63,181 nt of DNA from Streptomyces sp. ISL-36 (GTDB taxonomy: Bacteria; Actinomycetota; Actinomycetes; Streptomycetales; Streptomycetaceae). Numbering within the stretch: the first letter of the stretch is position 1; each line of letters starts with the position of its first letter. The notes under the pieces are model-generated. The model worked only from the letters and a program-made list of their open reading frames with translations. It was not told where the DNA came from and made no database searches. Below are positions 52,162 through 60,836 of the stretch, one piece after another. The stretch covers positions 1 through 63,181 of the forward strand of contig NZ_JAGGOS010000095.1 of assembly GCF_018614205.1 (NCBI RefSeq), read 5' to 3'. Position numbers and translations under genes: made by a program.

Positions 52162-53193
52162 TCAGACGAGGGCGAGGTTCAGCAGGGTGGCCGCGTTGCC
52201 GCCGCGTACGGCGTCGAAGTCGGTCCGGGGCAGGCGTGCGGCGCGCAGGGCACGGACGGGGTCCTCGGTGCCCATGTCGAAGGGGAAGTCGGACCCGAGC
52301 AGCACCCGGTCCGCGCCCGCGACCCGGACCAGCTCCCGCAGCACGTGCGGGTCATGGACCAGCGAGTCGAAGTACAGCCGCTTGAGGTAGCTGCTGGGCG
52401 GCTGTGCGCAGCCGGCGCTCGCGTCGGAGCGGGCCGACCAGGCGTGGTCGGAGCGGCCGATGTGGGTGGGCAGGTAGCCGCCGCCGTGGGCCGCGATCAG
52501 CTTCAGTCCGGGGTGGCGGTCCAGGACGCCGGAGAAGATGAGGTGCGAGAGCGCGACGGCGTTCTCGGTGGGCTGGCCGACCGTGTTGGACAGGTACCAC
52601 TCGTCCAGGCGCTCGTCGAGCGTGCAGCCGAACGGGTGCAGGAAGACGATCGCTCCCGTCTCGCCGGCCCGTGCCCAGAAGGGCTCGTACGCCGGGTCGG
52701 ACAGTTCACGGCCCGGTGCGTGGCTGGAGATCTCCACCCCGACCAGTCCCTGCTCCAGGGCGTGGTCGAGGGCGCGTACCGCCTGGTCCGGGTGCTGGAG
52801 CGGGACGAGCCCGAGCCCGCGCAGCCGGTCGGGTGCGGCGGAGCAGTGGGCGGCCGTGGCCTCGTCGGCGAGCCGGTACACCTTCTCGGCCGACTCCTCG
52901 TCCGCCCAGTAGTGGTAGTGCGAGGGGGACGGGCTGACCAGTTGTACGTCCACGCCCTGCGCGTCCATCGCGGCGAGGCGTACGGTGACGTCGGTGAGGC
53001 GCGGGATGCGTTCGCGGACCATGGGGCCGCTGACCGCGAGGGCCGCGGGGCCGTTACGCCGGGCGTCGAGGGCCCTCGCCTCCGCCAGGCCCGGCAGGCC
53101 GTCCACCAGGGCCTCGACCTCGGGCAGCAGGACGTGGGCGTGCACGTCGACGGTGGGCGCGGCCGGCGACACCGCTCGGGTCACGGCGCTCAC
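52162..53193 (-). CDS. Amidohydrolase-family (ACMSD-like) decarboxylase or hydrolase
   Basis: The 343-residue TIM-barrel metalloenzyme has VDVHAHVLLPEVEAL (HxH) at the start, FLHPFGCTLDERLDEWYLSN near 185, IAAHGGGYLPTHIGRSDHAW near 230 and LLGSDFPFDMGTEDPVRALR near 300. This subgroup includes 2-amino-3-carboxymuconate-semialdehyde and resorcylate decarboxylases. The GTG start at 53193 overlaps the monooxygenase stop (GTGA). In context it probably trims a carboxylated ring-cleavage product or ring. Confidence 0.87.
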   Translation of the reverse strand: MSAVTRAVSPAAPTVDVHAHVLLPEVEALVDGLPGLAEARALDARRNGPAALAVSGPMVRERIPRLTDVTVRLAAMDAQGVDVQLVSPSPSHYHYWADEESAEKVYRLADEATAAHCSAAPDRLRGLGLVPLQHPDQAVRALDHALEQGLVGVEISSHAPGRELSDPAYEPFWARAGETGAIVFLHPFGCTLDERLDEWYLSNTVGQPTENAVALSHLIFSGVLDRHPGLKLIAAHGGGYLPTHIGRSDHAWSARSDASAGCAQPPSSYLKRLYFDSLVHDPHVLRELVRVAGADRVLLGSDFPFDMGTEDPVRALRAARLPRTDFDAVRGGNAATLLNLALV

Positions 53194-54320
53194 GGCAGTT
53201 CCCGCAGCATCGTCATGGTGCGGCCCATCAGGCCGGGAAGGTCCGCGTCGCGCACGCCGTCGAGCTGCCACCGCCCGATCTGCACGGACGCCTCCACGAC
53301 CGGCCGTACGCGTGCGATGCGCCGCTCGTAGAACGCCTGGAGCAGAGCGTCGTCCCAGTCGTCGGCGCCGGTCAGCATCTGCGCGAGCACCCACGCGTCT
53401 TCGAGGGAGAGTGCGGCACCCTGCGCGAGGGTGGGCGGGCAGCAGTGGGCGGCGTCGCCGATGAGGACGACCCGGCCGCGGTGCCACGAGCCCTCGACCA
53501 GCATCCGGTCGAACCAGGTGTAGTTGACCTTCGCGGGGTCCGTGATGCTCTCGGTGATCTGCGGCCAGAAGCCGCCGTAGGCGGAGGCCAGCCGGCGCAT
53601 CTCGTCGGCGTACGACTCAGGCGGGATGGACGTCCGGTCGCGGTTGGCCTCGACGACGTACGCGTACAGGGTCGTGTCGCCGGTGGGGCAGTAGCCGGAG
53701 ATGTAGGCCGGGCCGCCGTAGGCGAGGTCGGTGCGGGTCACCTCGGCAGGGCGCGGCGCGGCGACGCGCCAGATGGCCATGCCGGTGGGCTCGGGCTCGG
53801 CGGTGATGCCGAGCGCGGCGCGGGTGGTGGAACCGAGGCCGTCGGCCGCGATCACCAGGTCGTAGCGGCCCTCGGCGCCGTCGGTGAAACGGACGGAGAC
53901 GCCCTCCGCGTCCTGGTCGAGGGTCTCGGCCCGGGTGCCCAGGCGAACCCGGGCTCCGCTCGCGCGGACGGCGTCGATCAGGATCTGCTGGAGCCGCGGG
54001 CGCTGTATGCCGATGGTGGCGGGCAGGTCGTCGCCACCGGTGCGCAGATCGCGGTCGACGTGCAGGACGGTGCCGTCGGGTGCGGTGATGCCGACGGAGT
54101 CGAAGCCGAAGCCGGACGCCTGCACCTGCTCCCAGACACCCAGTTCACGCAGCACGCGCAGGGCGTTGCCCTGGAGGGTGATACCGGATCCGGCGGTGGC
54201 GTTCCAGTCGTCCTTGGCCTCGATCAGATCCACCGAGAGACCGGCGCGGCGCAGCAGGATCGTGACGGCGTTGCCGGCCGCGCCGCCGCCGACGACGAGG
54301 ACCGTGCGGGTTGCGGTCAT
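53190..54320 (-). CDS. FAD-dependent aromatic monooxygenase
   Basis: The 376-residue class A flavoprotein hydroxylase has VLVVGGGAAGNAVTILLRRA at the N-terminus, the DG-type motif DLVIAADGLGSTTRAALG near 155 and the GD motif VVLIGDAAHCCPPTLAQGAA near 280. It should hydroxylate an aromatic acid or phenol to prepare for ring cleavage, using NAD(P)H. It is part of the six-gene operon. Confidence 0.9.
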   Translation of the reverse strand: MTATRTVLVVGGGAAGNAVTILLRRAGLSVDLIEAKDDWNATAGSGITLQGNALRVLRELGVWEQVQASGFGFDSVGITAPDGTVLHVDRDLRTGGDDLPATIGIQRPRLQQILIDAVRASGARVRLGTRAETLDQDAEGVSVRFTDGAEGRYDLVIAADGLGSTTRAALGITAEPEPTGMAIWRVAAPRPAEVTRTDLAYGGPAYISGYCPTGDTTLYAYVVEANRDRTSIPPESYADEMRRLASAYGGFWPQITESITDPAKVNYTWFDRMLVEGSWHRGRVVLIGDAAHCCPPTLAQGAALSLEDAWVLAQMLTGADDWDDALLQAFYERRIARVRPVVEASVQIGRWQLDGVRDADLPGLMGRTMTMLRELP

Positions 54321-54342
54321 GGGAACTCCCTTGTTCCTCTGG

Positions 54343-55308
54343 TTACTTGACGGCTATCGGGTTGATCGGGGAGCCGACCGCGCCGGTGATGGGCAGGGGA
54401 GCTGCGGTCAGCCAGAACGCGTACACGCCGTCGGCCGCACAGTCCTCGGCGAGCGACTCCAGATCCCACATCTCGCCGATCAGCAGGCCGATGTGCGGGA
54501 TGGCCACCTGGTGCAGGGGCTGGAAGGCGTGGTCGAACTCGTTGGGCCGCACTTCGAAGCCCCAGGTGTCCGTGGCGATCGCGGCGATCTCGCTGCCGTG
54601 CAGCCAGCCGGCGCTGGTGAAGGACAGCCCCGGGGCCGGTCCGCCGGCGTAGTCGCCCCAGCCGTCGCGCCGTACCCGGGCGAGCTGTCCGGTGCGCACC
54701 AGGACCAGGTCCCCGCGCCCCACGGCCACCCCCTGGGCTGCCGCGGTGGCCGCCAGGTGCTCCTCGGTGATCGCGAACCCGTCGGGCAGCTCACCGTCCC
54801 GGCCGACGGCGCGGCCCACGTCCAGGAGTACCCCGCGCCCGGCGACGGAGGACGCCATGTGCTCGATACCGGTGACCAGGTCGCCGTCGGACGTGACGAC
54901 CTTCTCGGCGGGACGGCCGTTCCACGCCCTGCCGTGGTCGAAGATGTGCCCGAGGCCGTCCCACTGCGTGGAGCACTGCAGGGGCATGGCGATCACGTCG
55001 TCGGCGCCGCCGATGCCGTGCGGGAGGCCCTGGTTGCCGAGGGCCGCGTCGGTGCCGGTGTCCAGCATGGTGTGCACCGGATTGGTGCGCCGACGCCAGC
55101 CCTTCTGCGGGCCGTTGATGTCGAAGCGCTGGGAGAGGGAGAAGCTCACCCCGCGCCGGACGAGCGCGGCGCCCTCACGGCGCTTGCCCTCGTCGAGGAA
55201 GTTGAGTGTGCCGAGCACATCGTCCTCGCCCCAACGGCCCCAGTTGGAGTACGCCTTCGCGGCGCGGGCGATCGACCCCTCGGGGTCACGGCGGTCCAGG
55301 CTCATCAC
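54343..55308 (-). CDS. Cyclase-family (kynurenine-formamidase-like) hydrolase
   Basis: The 321-residue protein has the cyclase/formamidase signature TQWDGLGHIFDHGRAWNGRP near residue 115 and VLLDVGRAV near 160. Members hydrolyse amide, ester or lactone bonds in aromatic and polyketide catabolism. Its start overlaps the second FAH gene stop. The next gene follows after 22 bases. Its exact step in this pathway is not determined. Confidence 0.87.
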   Translation of the reverse strand: MMSLDRRDPEGSIARAAKAYSNWGRWGEDDVLGTLNFLDEGKRREGAALVRRGVSFSLSQRFDINGPQKGWRRRTNPVHTMLDTGTDAALGNQGLPHGIGGADDVIAMPLQCSTQWDGLGHIFDHGRAWNGRPAEKVVTSDGDLVTGIEHMASSVAGRGVLLDVGRAVGRDGELPDGFAITEEHLAATAAAQGVAVGRGDLVLVRTGQLARVRRDGWGDYAGGPAPGLSFTSAGWLHGSEIAAIATDTWGFEVRPNEFDHAFQPLHQVAIPHIGLLIGEMWDLESLAEDCAADGVYAFWLTAAPLPITGAVGSPINPIAVK

Positions 55309-56321
55309 GCCTCCGCGACACAGCGGTTGCGCTGCGCACCGAGGCCGGCGATGGCGCCGTCCATCACGTCGCCGTCACGCAGCAGCCGGCCCCAGTGCAT
55401 GCCGTTGCCCGCGGGGGAACCGGTGAGAACCAGGTCGCCGGGGAGGAGGCGGGCGGTCCGGGACGCGTAGGCGACCACCCGAGCCACGTCGAAGATCATG
55501 TCCTTCGTGGACTCGTCCTGCATGGTCTCGCCGTTCAGCTTCAGCGTCAGCCGAAGGTCACCGGGGTCCGCGATCGACTCGGCGGGCACGATCCAGGGCC
55601 CGAGCGGAGTGAAGCCGGGCGCGTTCTTGCTGCGCAGCCAGTCGGTGCCGATCTGCGGCATGTCCCGGCGGAACACGGTCGCCCGGTCGGTCAGGTCGTT
55701 GGCGATCGTGTACCCGGCGACGCACTCCCACGCCTCCTCCACGGACACCTGGTGGGCAGGTCGCCCGATCACGGCCGCCAGTTCCAGCTCCCAGTCGGGC
55801 TTCTCGGCCCAGGAGGGGAGGACGACGTCGTCGTACGGACCGGTGAGGGAGCTCGGCAGGCCGATGAAGACGTACGGGAGATCCTCCGCCGCCCGCCGGT
55901 CCATGATCTCCGCCGCCTCGGCTCGCCGCTCCTCCTCGGAGCGGTCGTCGTCCGGCGCCCGGTGCGCCACGTGCAGGTCGATCACATGCTGCCGGTAGTT
56001 GGCACCCGACTGGAACACCTGGCGCGGCTCGACGGGCGCCTGCACATGGAAGTCCGCCAGGGGCCTGTGATCGGGACGGTTCTCACCGGCCAGGGCCCGG
56101 AGCTGCGGGAGGGCCGCCTCCCACTTCTCCAGCAGGCTTCTGACCGTCAACTGCGCGTCACCGAGGGCGATGCGCAGGTCGAGCACCTGGGCGTCAGGGG
56201 TGACCAGGGCGGGGAAAGCGGGCCCTTCGGGGTCCGAGAGGGCCGAGAGGGCAGAGAGGGGGGAGAGGGTCGCGAGGGCGAAGGGTCCGGCGAAGAGCGC
56301 GGAGGGGGATTCAGGTTTCAC
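55305..56321 (-). CDS. Fumarylacetoacetate hydrolase family protein 2
   Basis: The 338-residue protein shows the FAH fold: FQSGANYRQHVIDLHVAHRA near 103, DWELELAAVIGRPAHQVSVE near 175, AGYTIANDLTDRATVFRRD near 200 and TGSPAGNGMHWGRLLRDGDV near 298. It differs from FAH protein 1, so it probably acts on a different acylpyruvate. The GTG at 56321 has AGGAGG 8 bases upstream. It is the first gene of the operon, divergent from LysR. Confidence 0.9.
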   Translation of the reverse strand: MKPESPSALFAGPFALATLSPLSALSALSDPEGPAFPALVTPDAQVLDLRIALGDAQLTVRSLLEKWEAALPQLRALAGENRPDHRPLADFHVQAPVEPRQVFQSGANYRQHVIDLHVAHRAPDDDRSEEERRAEAAEIMDRRAAEDLPYVFIGLPSSLTGPYDDVVLPSWAEKPDWELELAAVIGRPAHQVSVEEAWECVAGYTIANDLTDRATVFRRDMPQIGTDWLRSKNAPGFTPLGPWIVPAESIADPGDLRLTLKLNGETMQDESTKDMIFDVARVVAYASRTARLLPGDLVLTGSPAGNGMHWGRLLRDGDVMDGAIAGLGAQRNRCVAEA

Positions 56322-56390
56322 GGACAGGTCCTCCTGATGGCGAGGGCACTAATCTGGACCCGCCCCGCGCGATCAGGGAAATCGATTCTT

Positions 56391-56407
56391 TGGATGGCTT
56401 GCATCCA
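56391..56407. promoter_or_regulatory. Palindrome in the LysR/catabolic-operon promoter region
   Basis: TGGATG-GCTTG-CATCCA is a perfect 6-bp inverted repeat with a 5-bp spacer in the 134-bp divergent intergenic region. It is a plausible LysR-type binding site. A second palindrome AATCGATT lies 7 bases to the left. Confidence 0.5.
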
Positions 56408-56455
56408 TGTCGTCTATCCTCCCTGGTCGGCGACCCGTACAGCAAGGGAAGTGCC

Positions 56456-57400
56456 GTGAATCTGGCCCGTCTGGACCTCAATCTCGTCGTCGCCCTGCGC
56501 GCCCTGCTGGAGGAACGCAACGTCACGCGGGCCGGACAGCGGGTCGGCCTCAGTCAGCCCGCGATGAGCGCCGCGCTGGCCCGACTGCGCCGCCACTTCG
56601 ACGACGACCTGCTCGCCCGTGTCGGTGGCCACTACGAACTCACCGCCCTCGGACAAGTGCTCAGGGACCGCACCTCCACCGCGTACGACGTGCTGGAGCG
56701 GCTCTTCGCCAGCCAGGCGGACTTCGACCCCACGCTGGAGAGCCGGGAGTTCAGGCTCGTGGCGTCCGACTACGCGGTCGCCGTCTTCGGCACCGAACTG
56801 GCCCGCGTCATCCATGACGAGGCCCCCGGCGTCCGGCTGCGCTTCACCCAGACTCCGGTCGGCGCCGTCGACGACACGGCCAACCTGCTCAGTGCGACGG
56901 AGGGGATGTTCATGCCGCATGGCGTCATCAGTGACTTCCCCGCCACCGACCTCTACGACGATCGATGGGTCTTTCTCGTCTCGGACGACCACCCGAGCGT
57001 CGGGGACCGGCTCACCCGGCAGGACCTGGCCCGCCTGCCCTGGGTCGCCTATCGGCGGACGTACGACGCGCCTGCTGTGCGGCAACTGGGCATGCTCGGC
57101 ATCGAGCCCCGCGTCGAAGTCTCCGTCGACAGCTTCCAGCTGCTCCCGCTCCTGGTGGCCGGCACTCGACGGATCGCCCTGATCCAGGCCCGCCTCGCCA
57201 GGCTCCTCGCGCCGCTCGCCGCCGTCCGCGTCATGGAGCCGCCGTACGAGGCGGTAACGCTGCGCGAGGCGCTCTGGTGGCATCCGGTGCACACCCACGA
57301 CGCGGCCCACATCTGGCTGCGGGAGACGGCCGCCCGGGTCGGCCGGCGACTGGGGGACGCGACCACCGCCCCGGCCGGACGATCCACCGTGGGCGGGTGA
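56456..57400 (+). CDS. LysR-family transcriptional regulator
   Basis: The 314-residue protein has the N-terminal LysR winged helix (VTRAGQRVGLSQPAMSAALA near residue 23) and a periplasmic-binding-like effector domain. It resembles the NodD/PcpR-type subgroup (LVASDYAVAVFGTELARVIH). The start is the GTG at 56456 with AAGGGAAG 4 bases upstream. It lies divergent to the catabolic operon and is its likely activator, responding to a ring compound. Confidence 0.9.
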   Translation: MNLARLDLNLVVALRALLEERNVTRAGQRVGLSQPAMSAALARLRRHFDDDLLARVGGHYELTALGQVLRDRTSTAYDVLERLFASQADFDPTLESREFRLVASDYAVAVFGTELARVIHDEAPGVRLRFTQTPVGAVDDTANLLSATEGMFMPHGVISDFPATDLYDDRWVFLVSDDHPSVGDRLTRQDLARLPWVAYRRTYDAPAVRQLGMLGIEPRVEVSVDSFQLLPLLVAGTRRIALIQARLARLLAPLAAVRVMEPPYEAVTLREALWWHPVHTHDAAHIWLRETAARVGRRLGDATTAPAGRSTVGG

Positions 57401-57467
57401 TGCGGTGGCCCCCCTGCCTGGACGGCCGACCGCCAGGACGTGCACCGGGGCCCGGTGCCCCCGGCGT

Positions 57468-57890
57468 TCAGAGGCCGAAGACCTCCGGGAAGTCCGCCAG
57501 CGTACGGAAGTACTCGCGGGGATCCGCCAGAAGCCTGCGCGCCTTCAGATCCAGCAGACCGCCGACGCCGGTCACCTCGGCGGCCACCGTGCCGTCCGCC
57601 TTGCGGATCGTCTGCTCGATACGGAAGGTCTTGCCCTCACCCCAGAGGAAGGCGCACGTCACCTCCACCTCGTCACCCGCCCGCAGCTCCCGCTGGTAGC
57701 GCACCGTCACTTCCAGGGCCACCGGCCCCACGCCCTTCTCCAGCAGGTCCGCCTGCCGGATGCCGCCCTTCTGCAACAGCGACCAGCGGGCGTGTTCCGC
57801 GTACTGCAGATAGACGGCCTGGTTCAGATGGCCTTGCGTGTCGGTCTCGTATCCACGCACGACGACGGCTACCGAGAACGGCTCTGCCAC
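57468..57890 (-). CDS. Acyl-CoA thioesterase (hot-dog fold, 4HBT)
   Basis: The 140-residue protein is a 4-hydroxybenzoyl-CoA-thioesterase-type hot-dog domain: VVVRGYETDTQGHLNQAVYL at the N-terminus, with the catalytic Asp region, then QYAEHARW and ALEVTVRYQRELRAGDEVEV. It should hydrolyse acyl-CoA. The GTG at 57890 has GAGAGGAA upstream. It lies convergent to LysR. Confidence 0.86.
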   Translation of the reverse strand: MAEPFSVAVVVRGYETDTQGHLNQAVYLQYAEHARWSLLQKGGIRQADLLEKGVGPVALEVTVRYQRELRAGDEVEVTCAFLWGEGKTFRIEQTIRKADGTVAAEVTGVGGLLDLKARRLLADPREYFRTLADFPEVFGL

Positions 57891-58182
57891 GGGGTTCCTC
57901 TCGACGACAGCACACAACGAGCGCTCGCTCGTCCAGGGCAACCGCCCGGCGGCACGCGACATTCCGCAGCGGCCGGCTCCACGGTCGCAGGCGCGGCGGA
58001 CCGCGTCGGCCGGTCCGACGGTTCGAGGAATCGACGGGTACCGTGCCTTCCGGTGCCCGTGGCCGACTCATCGGGTGTCGAGGGAGCCCTCCGCGACTTG
58101 TGGCTGCCGCAACGGCAGCTTCTACCGTCCTGACCAGGGCCGGAGAGACCGGCCCGGTGAAGCGATCGTGAGGTGCGGCGGC

Positions 58183-58944
58183 GTGGACTGGTCGATCGTC
58201 GAGGTGGCACGGATGTCGGGTGTGACGGCCCGGACGCTGCGGCACTACGACGAGATCGGTCTGCTGCCACCGGCGCGGACCGGGGCGGGCGGACTCCGCC
58301 ACTACGAGGAGCGCCAGCTGCTGAAGCTGCAGCAGATCCTCGTGCTGCGGGCGCTCGGCCTGGGGCTGCCCGAGATCGGACGGATCCTCGCCGCGGAGGT
58401 GGACGAGGTGGAGGCGCGCCGTGGCCACCACCGCCGGCTGCTCGCCGAGCGGGACCGGCTGGACGCGCTGGCCGTGACCGTCTCCCGCACGATCGCCGAA
58501 CTGGAGCAGTCCAGGAAGGACGGCAGACCCATGACGAGCATCAACCGACCGGAGAACCTGTTCGAGGGCGTCGAGCCCGCGCACTACGGGGAGAACCTGC
58601 GGGATTTCCCCGAGCTGGCCGCGGACGTGGAGCGGTACACCTCGACGATGAGCCCGGCCCAGATCGACGCCGGACACCGCGAGCGCACGGCGCAGATGAT
58701 CCGGCTGGCCGAGCTGCTGGCCGCCGGGCTGCCGCCCGAGGCCGATCCCGTACAGGCCGAGATCGACCTCCAGTACCGGACGCTCTCCGAGGTGCGGGAG
58801 GTCTCGGCCGAGGAGTACCGCGCGATCGGGCGGTCCTGCGTGGAGAACGAGCAGTGGCGCGCCGCGTACGAGCAGATCGCACCGGGCCTGGCCGCGTACC
58901 AGCGGGACGCCATCGAGGCGTACGCCGTGAACCGGCTGAGCTGA
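58183..58944 (+). CDS. MerR-family regulator with TipAS domain
   Basis: The 253-residue protein has a MerR winged helix (SIVEVARMSGVTARTLRHYD then EIGLLPPARTGAGG), a coiled dimerisation helix to about residue 115, and a C-terminal TipAS-type ligand domain (NLFEGVEPAHYGENLR ... WRAAYEQIAPGLAAYQRDAI). TipAS domains bind thiopeptide-like antibiotics and activate promoters. The start is taken at the GTG at 58183. A GTG five codons upstream is possible. The target is unknown. Confidence 0.85.
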   Translation: MDWSIVEVARMSGVTARTLRHYDEIGLLPPARTGAGGLRHYEERQLLKLQQILVLRALGLGLPEIGRILAAEVDEVEARRGHHRRLLAERDRLDALAVTVSRTIAELEQSRKDGRPMTSINRPENLFEGVEPAHYGENLRDFPELAADVERYTSTMSPAQIDAGHRERTAQMIRLAELLAAGLPPEADPVQAEIDLQYRTLSEVREVSAEEYRAIGRSCVENEQWRAAYEQIAPGLAAYQRDAIEAYAVNRLS

Positions 58945-59003
58945 ACCCGCGGTCCGTACGATCCCGGCGCACCGCCCCGCGGGTCGCGGTCCCGGCACGC
59001 CCC

Positions 59004-59009
59004 TAAGAT
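59004..59009 (+). promoter_or_regulatory. -10 promoter element of the Ser/Thr kinase gene
   Basis: TAAGAT matches the -10 consensus (TAnnnT). Transcription from it would start near 59015, after the in-frame GTG at 59010, which favours the GTG at 59049 as the true start. Confidence 0.5.
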
Positions 59010-59048
59010 GTGGATCTTGAGTATGGCCGTATCCACACATCACGGGGG

Positions 59049-60812
59049 GTGGGTTCCATCACGGGGACCGGAGGCGCACTGCGCCCGCTGACGGCGCAGG
59101 AGCCGCGCGAACTGGCCGGGTATCGGCTCTTGGCCCGCATCGGGGAGGGAGGGATGGGCTCCGTCTATCTCTCCCGCACCCGGGGCAATCAGCCTGTCGC
59201 GCTCAAGATGATCCGGCGCGAGTACGCCGGCGACAGTGAGTTCCGTCGCCGGTTCCAGCAGGAAGTGGCGGCCGCGCAGCAGGTGCGCGGCTACCACCTG
59301 GTGCCGGTCGTCGACCACGACGCCGACGGCGAACAGCCCTGGCTGGCCTCCGCGTACGTCCCCGGGATCCCGCTCGACGAGGCCCTCGACGAGCACGGAC
59401 CCCTGCCGCTGATCACCGCACTCCAGCTCGTCGGCTGTGTGGCCCGCGCCCTCGACGCCGTGCACGCGGCCGGAGTCGTGCACCGCGACCTCAAGCCGGG
59501 GAACATCCTGCTCGGCGCCGACGGGCCCTGGGTCATCGACTTCGGGATCGCCCGGGCCGCCGAGGCCACGCGGCTCACGCGGAGCGGCGGCTTCATCGGC
59601 ACCCCGCAGTTCATGTCGCCCGAACACGGCAACGGCGCCGAACTCACCCCCGCCACGGACGTGTTCTCGCTCGGACTCATCGCCGCCGTCGCGGCCACCG
59701 GGAGGCATCCGTACGGACCGGGAGGCGGCCTCACCATCGCCACCCAGATCGCCAACACCGCCCAGCGCCCGCCGGACCTCACCGGCTATCCGGACGTCCT
59801 GCGCACGCTCCTGGAGCGCGCCCTCGCCGCCGATCCGGCGGCCCGCCCCGCCCCCGCCGAGCTGGCGGCGCTGTGCGAGCGGGCCTCGGGACGCGCGGCC
59901 CGCGACTTCGACGGCTGGCTGCCCGCCCCGCTGGCGGCGGCCGTGGACGAGCGGGGCCGGGCGGTACGCCTCCTCCTCGCCGAGGAGGAGACCCCTCCGC
60001 CACCCGCGCCTCCCGCCGCGACCTACGTGCCGACGCGGACCGGCGACGCGCTGCACCACGCACCCACCCAGGCGGCGCCGCCCCGCCCCGCTACCCCACC
60101 GCCCGCCACGCCTGCCCCGCCCACCGTGCCGAAGGCCCGGAAGCTGCGCCGTGTCCCCCTGGCGATCGCGGCCGTCGCCCTGGCCGTCGTGGTCGGCACG
60201 GCCTGGTCGTTGTACGGCGACACGGGCTACGGCTCCTCAGGATCCGGCTCCGGATCCGGCTCCGGAACCGAAGCGGGCGCCGGTGCCGGAGACGGGAAGT
60301 CCCCGTCGGCGGACTCCCCTGCCGACGGGAAGCCGAAGGGGAGCTCGTCGGCGCCGACGGGCGGCGCGACCGCGACCCAGGCCCCCAAGACGTACGAACT
60401 CCTCTTCCAGGACAGGCCGTTGACGATCAGCCCGCCGGGCACGGGTGTGGTGATCACCGTCGACATGGACGTTCCCAAGGTGGACCCCCGCGGCGAGATC
60501 GGCGCGGACGCGGACGAGATCCAGTACATCTACCAGTACCTGACCTTCCGCACCCCCACCGCCAAGAGTCCCGGCACCACGCCGGAGGTCTGCCGCCAGG
60601 CCGTGGACAGCGCTCCGCTCCCCGCGGAGCTGTCGAACGACCAGCTGGTCAAGGGGGAGGCCCTCAAGAAGGGCGACGTACTGTGCACGGTCACCTCCGA
60701 GGGCAACCTCGCCATGCTCCGGCTCACCGACGTCCGTTCCTCGGGGGAGACCTTCTTCGACCCGCCGGGCTACACGGGCCTGCTCACCGTGTGGAAGCCG
60801 CCCGCCGCGTGA
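59049..60812 (+). CDS. Membrane Ser/Thr protein kinase (PknB-like)
   Basis: The 587-residue protein has a kinase domain at about 25-280: GEGGMGSVYL, VALKMI (Lys), HRDLKPGN, DFGIA and GTPQFMSPEH. A Pro-rich juxtamembrane region follows, then one transmembrane helix at about 375-400 (PLAIAAVALAVVVGTAWSLY), a Gly/Ser-repeat linker and an extracellular domain of about 170 residues. GTG 59049 is chosen over 59010 on promoter position. It should phosphorylate proteins in response to an outside signal. It is convergent with the protease pair. Confidence 0.9.
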   Translation: MGSITGTGGALRPLTAQEPRELAGYRLLARIGEGGMGSVYLSRTRGNQPVALKMIRREYAGDSEFRRRFQQEVAAAQQVRGYHLVPVVDHDADGEQPWLASAYVPGIPLDEALDEHGPLPLITALQLVGCVARALDAVHAAGVVHRDLKPGNILLGADGPWVIDFGIARAAEATRLTRSGGFIGTPQFMSPEHGNGAELTPATDVFSLGLIAAVAATGRHPYGPGGGLTIATQIANTAQRPPDLTGYPDVLRTLLERALAADPAARPAPAELAALCERASGRAARDFDGWLPAPLAAAVDERGRAVRLLLAEEETPPPPAPPAATYVPTRTGDALHHAPTQAAPPRPATPPPATPAPPTVPKARKLRRVPLAIAAVALAVVVGTAWSLYGDTGYGSSGSGSGSGSGTEAGAGAGDGKSPSADSPADGKPKGSSSAPTGGATATQAPKTYELLFQDRPLTISPPGTGVVITVDMDVPKVDPRGEIGADADEIQYIYQYLTFRTPTAKSPGTTPEVCRQAVDSAPLPAELSNDQLVKGEALKKGDVLCTVTSEGNLAMLRLTDVRSSGETFFDPPGYTGLLTVWKPPAA

Positions 60813-60836
60813 GGCCCGCCTCGTGGAGCCGGCCGC

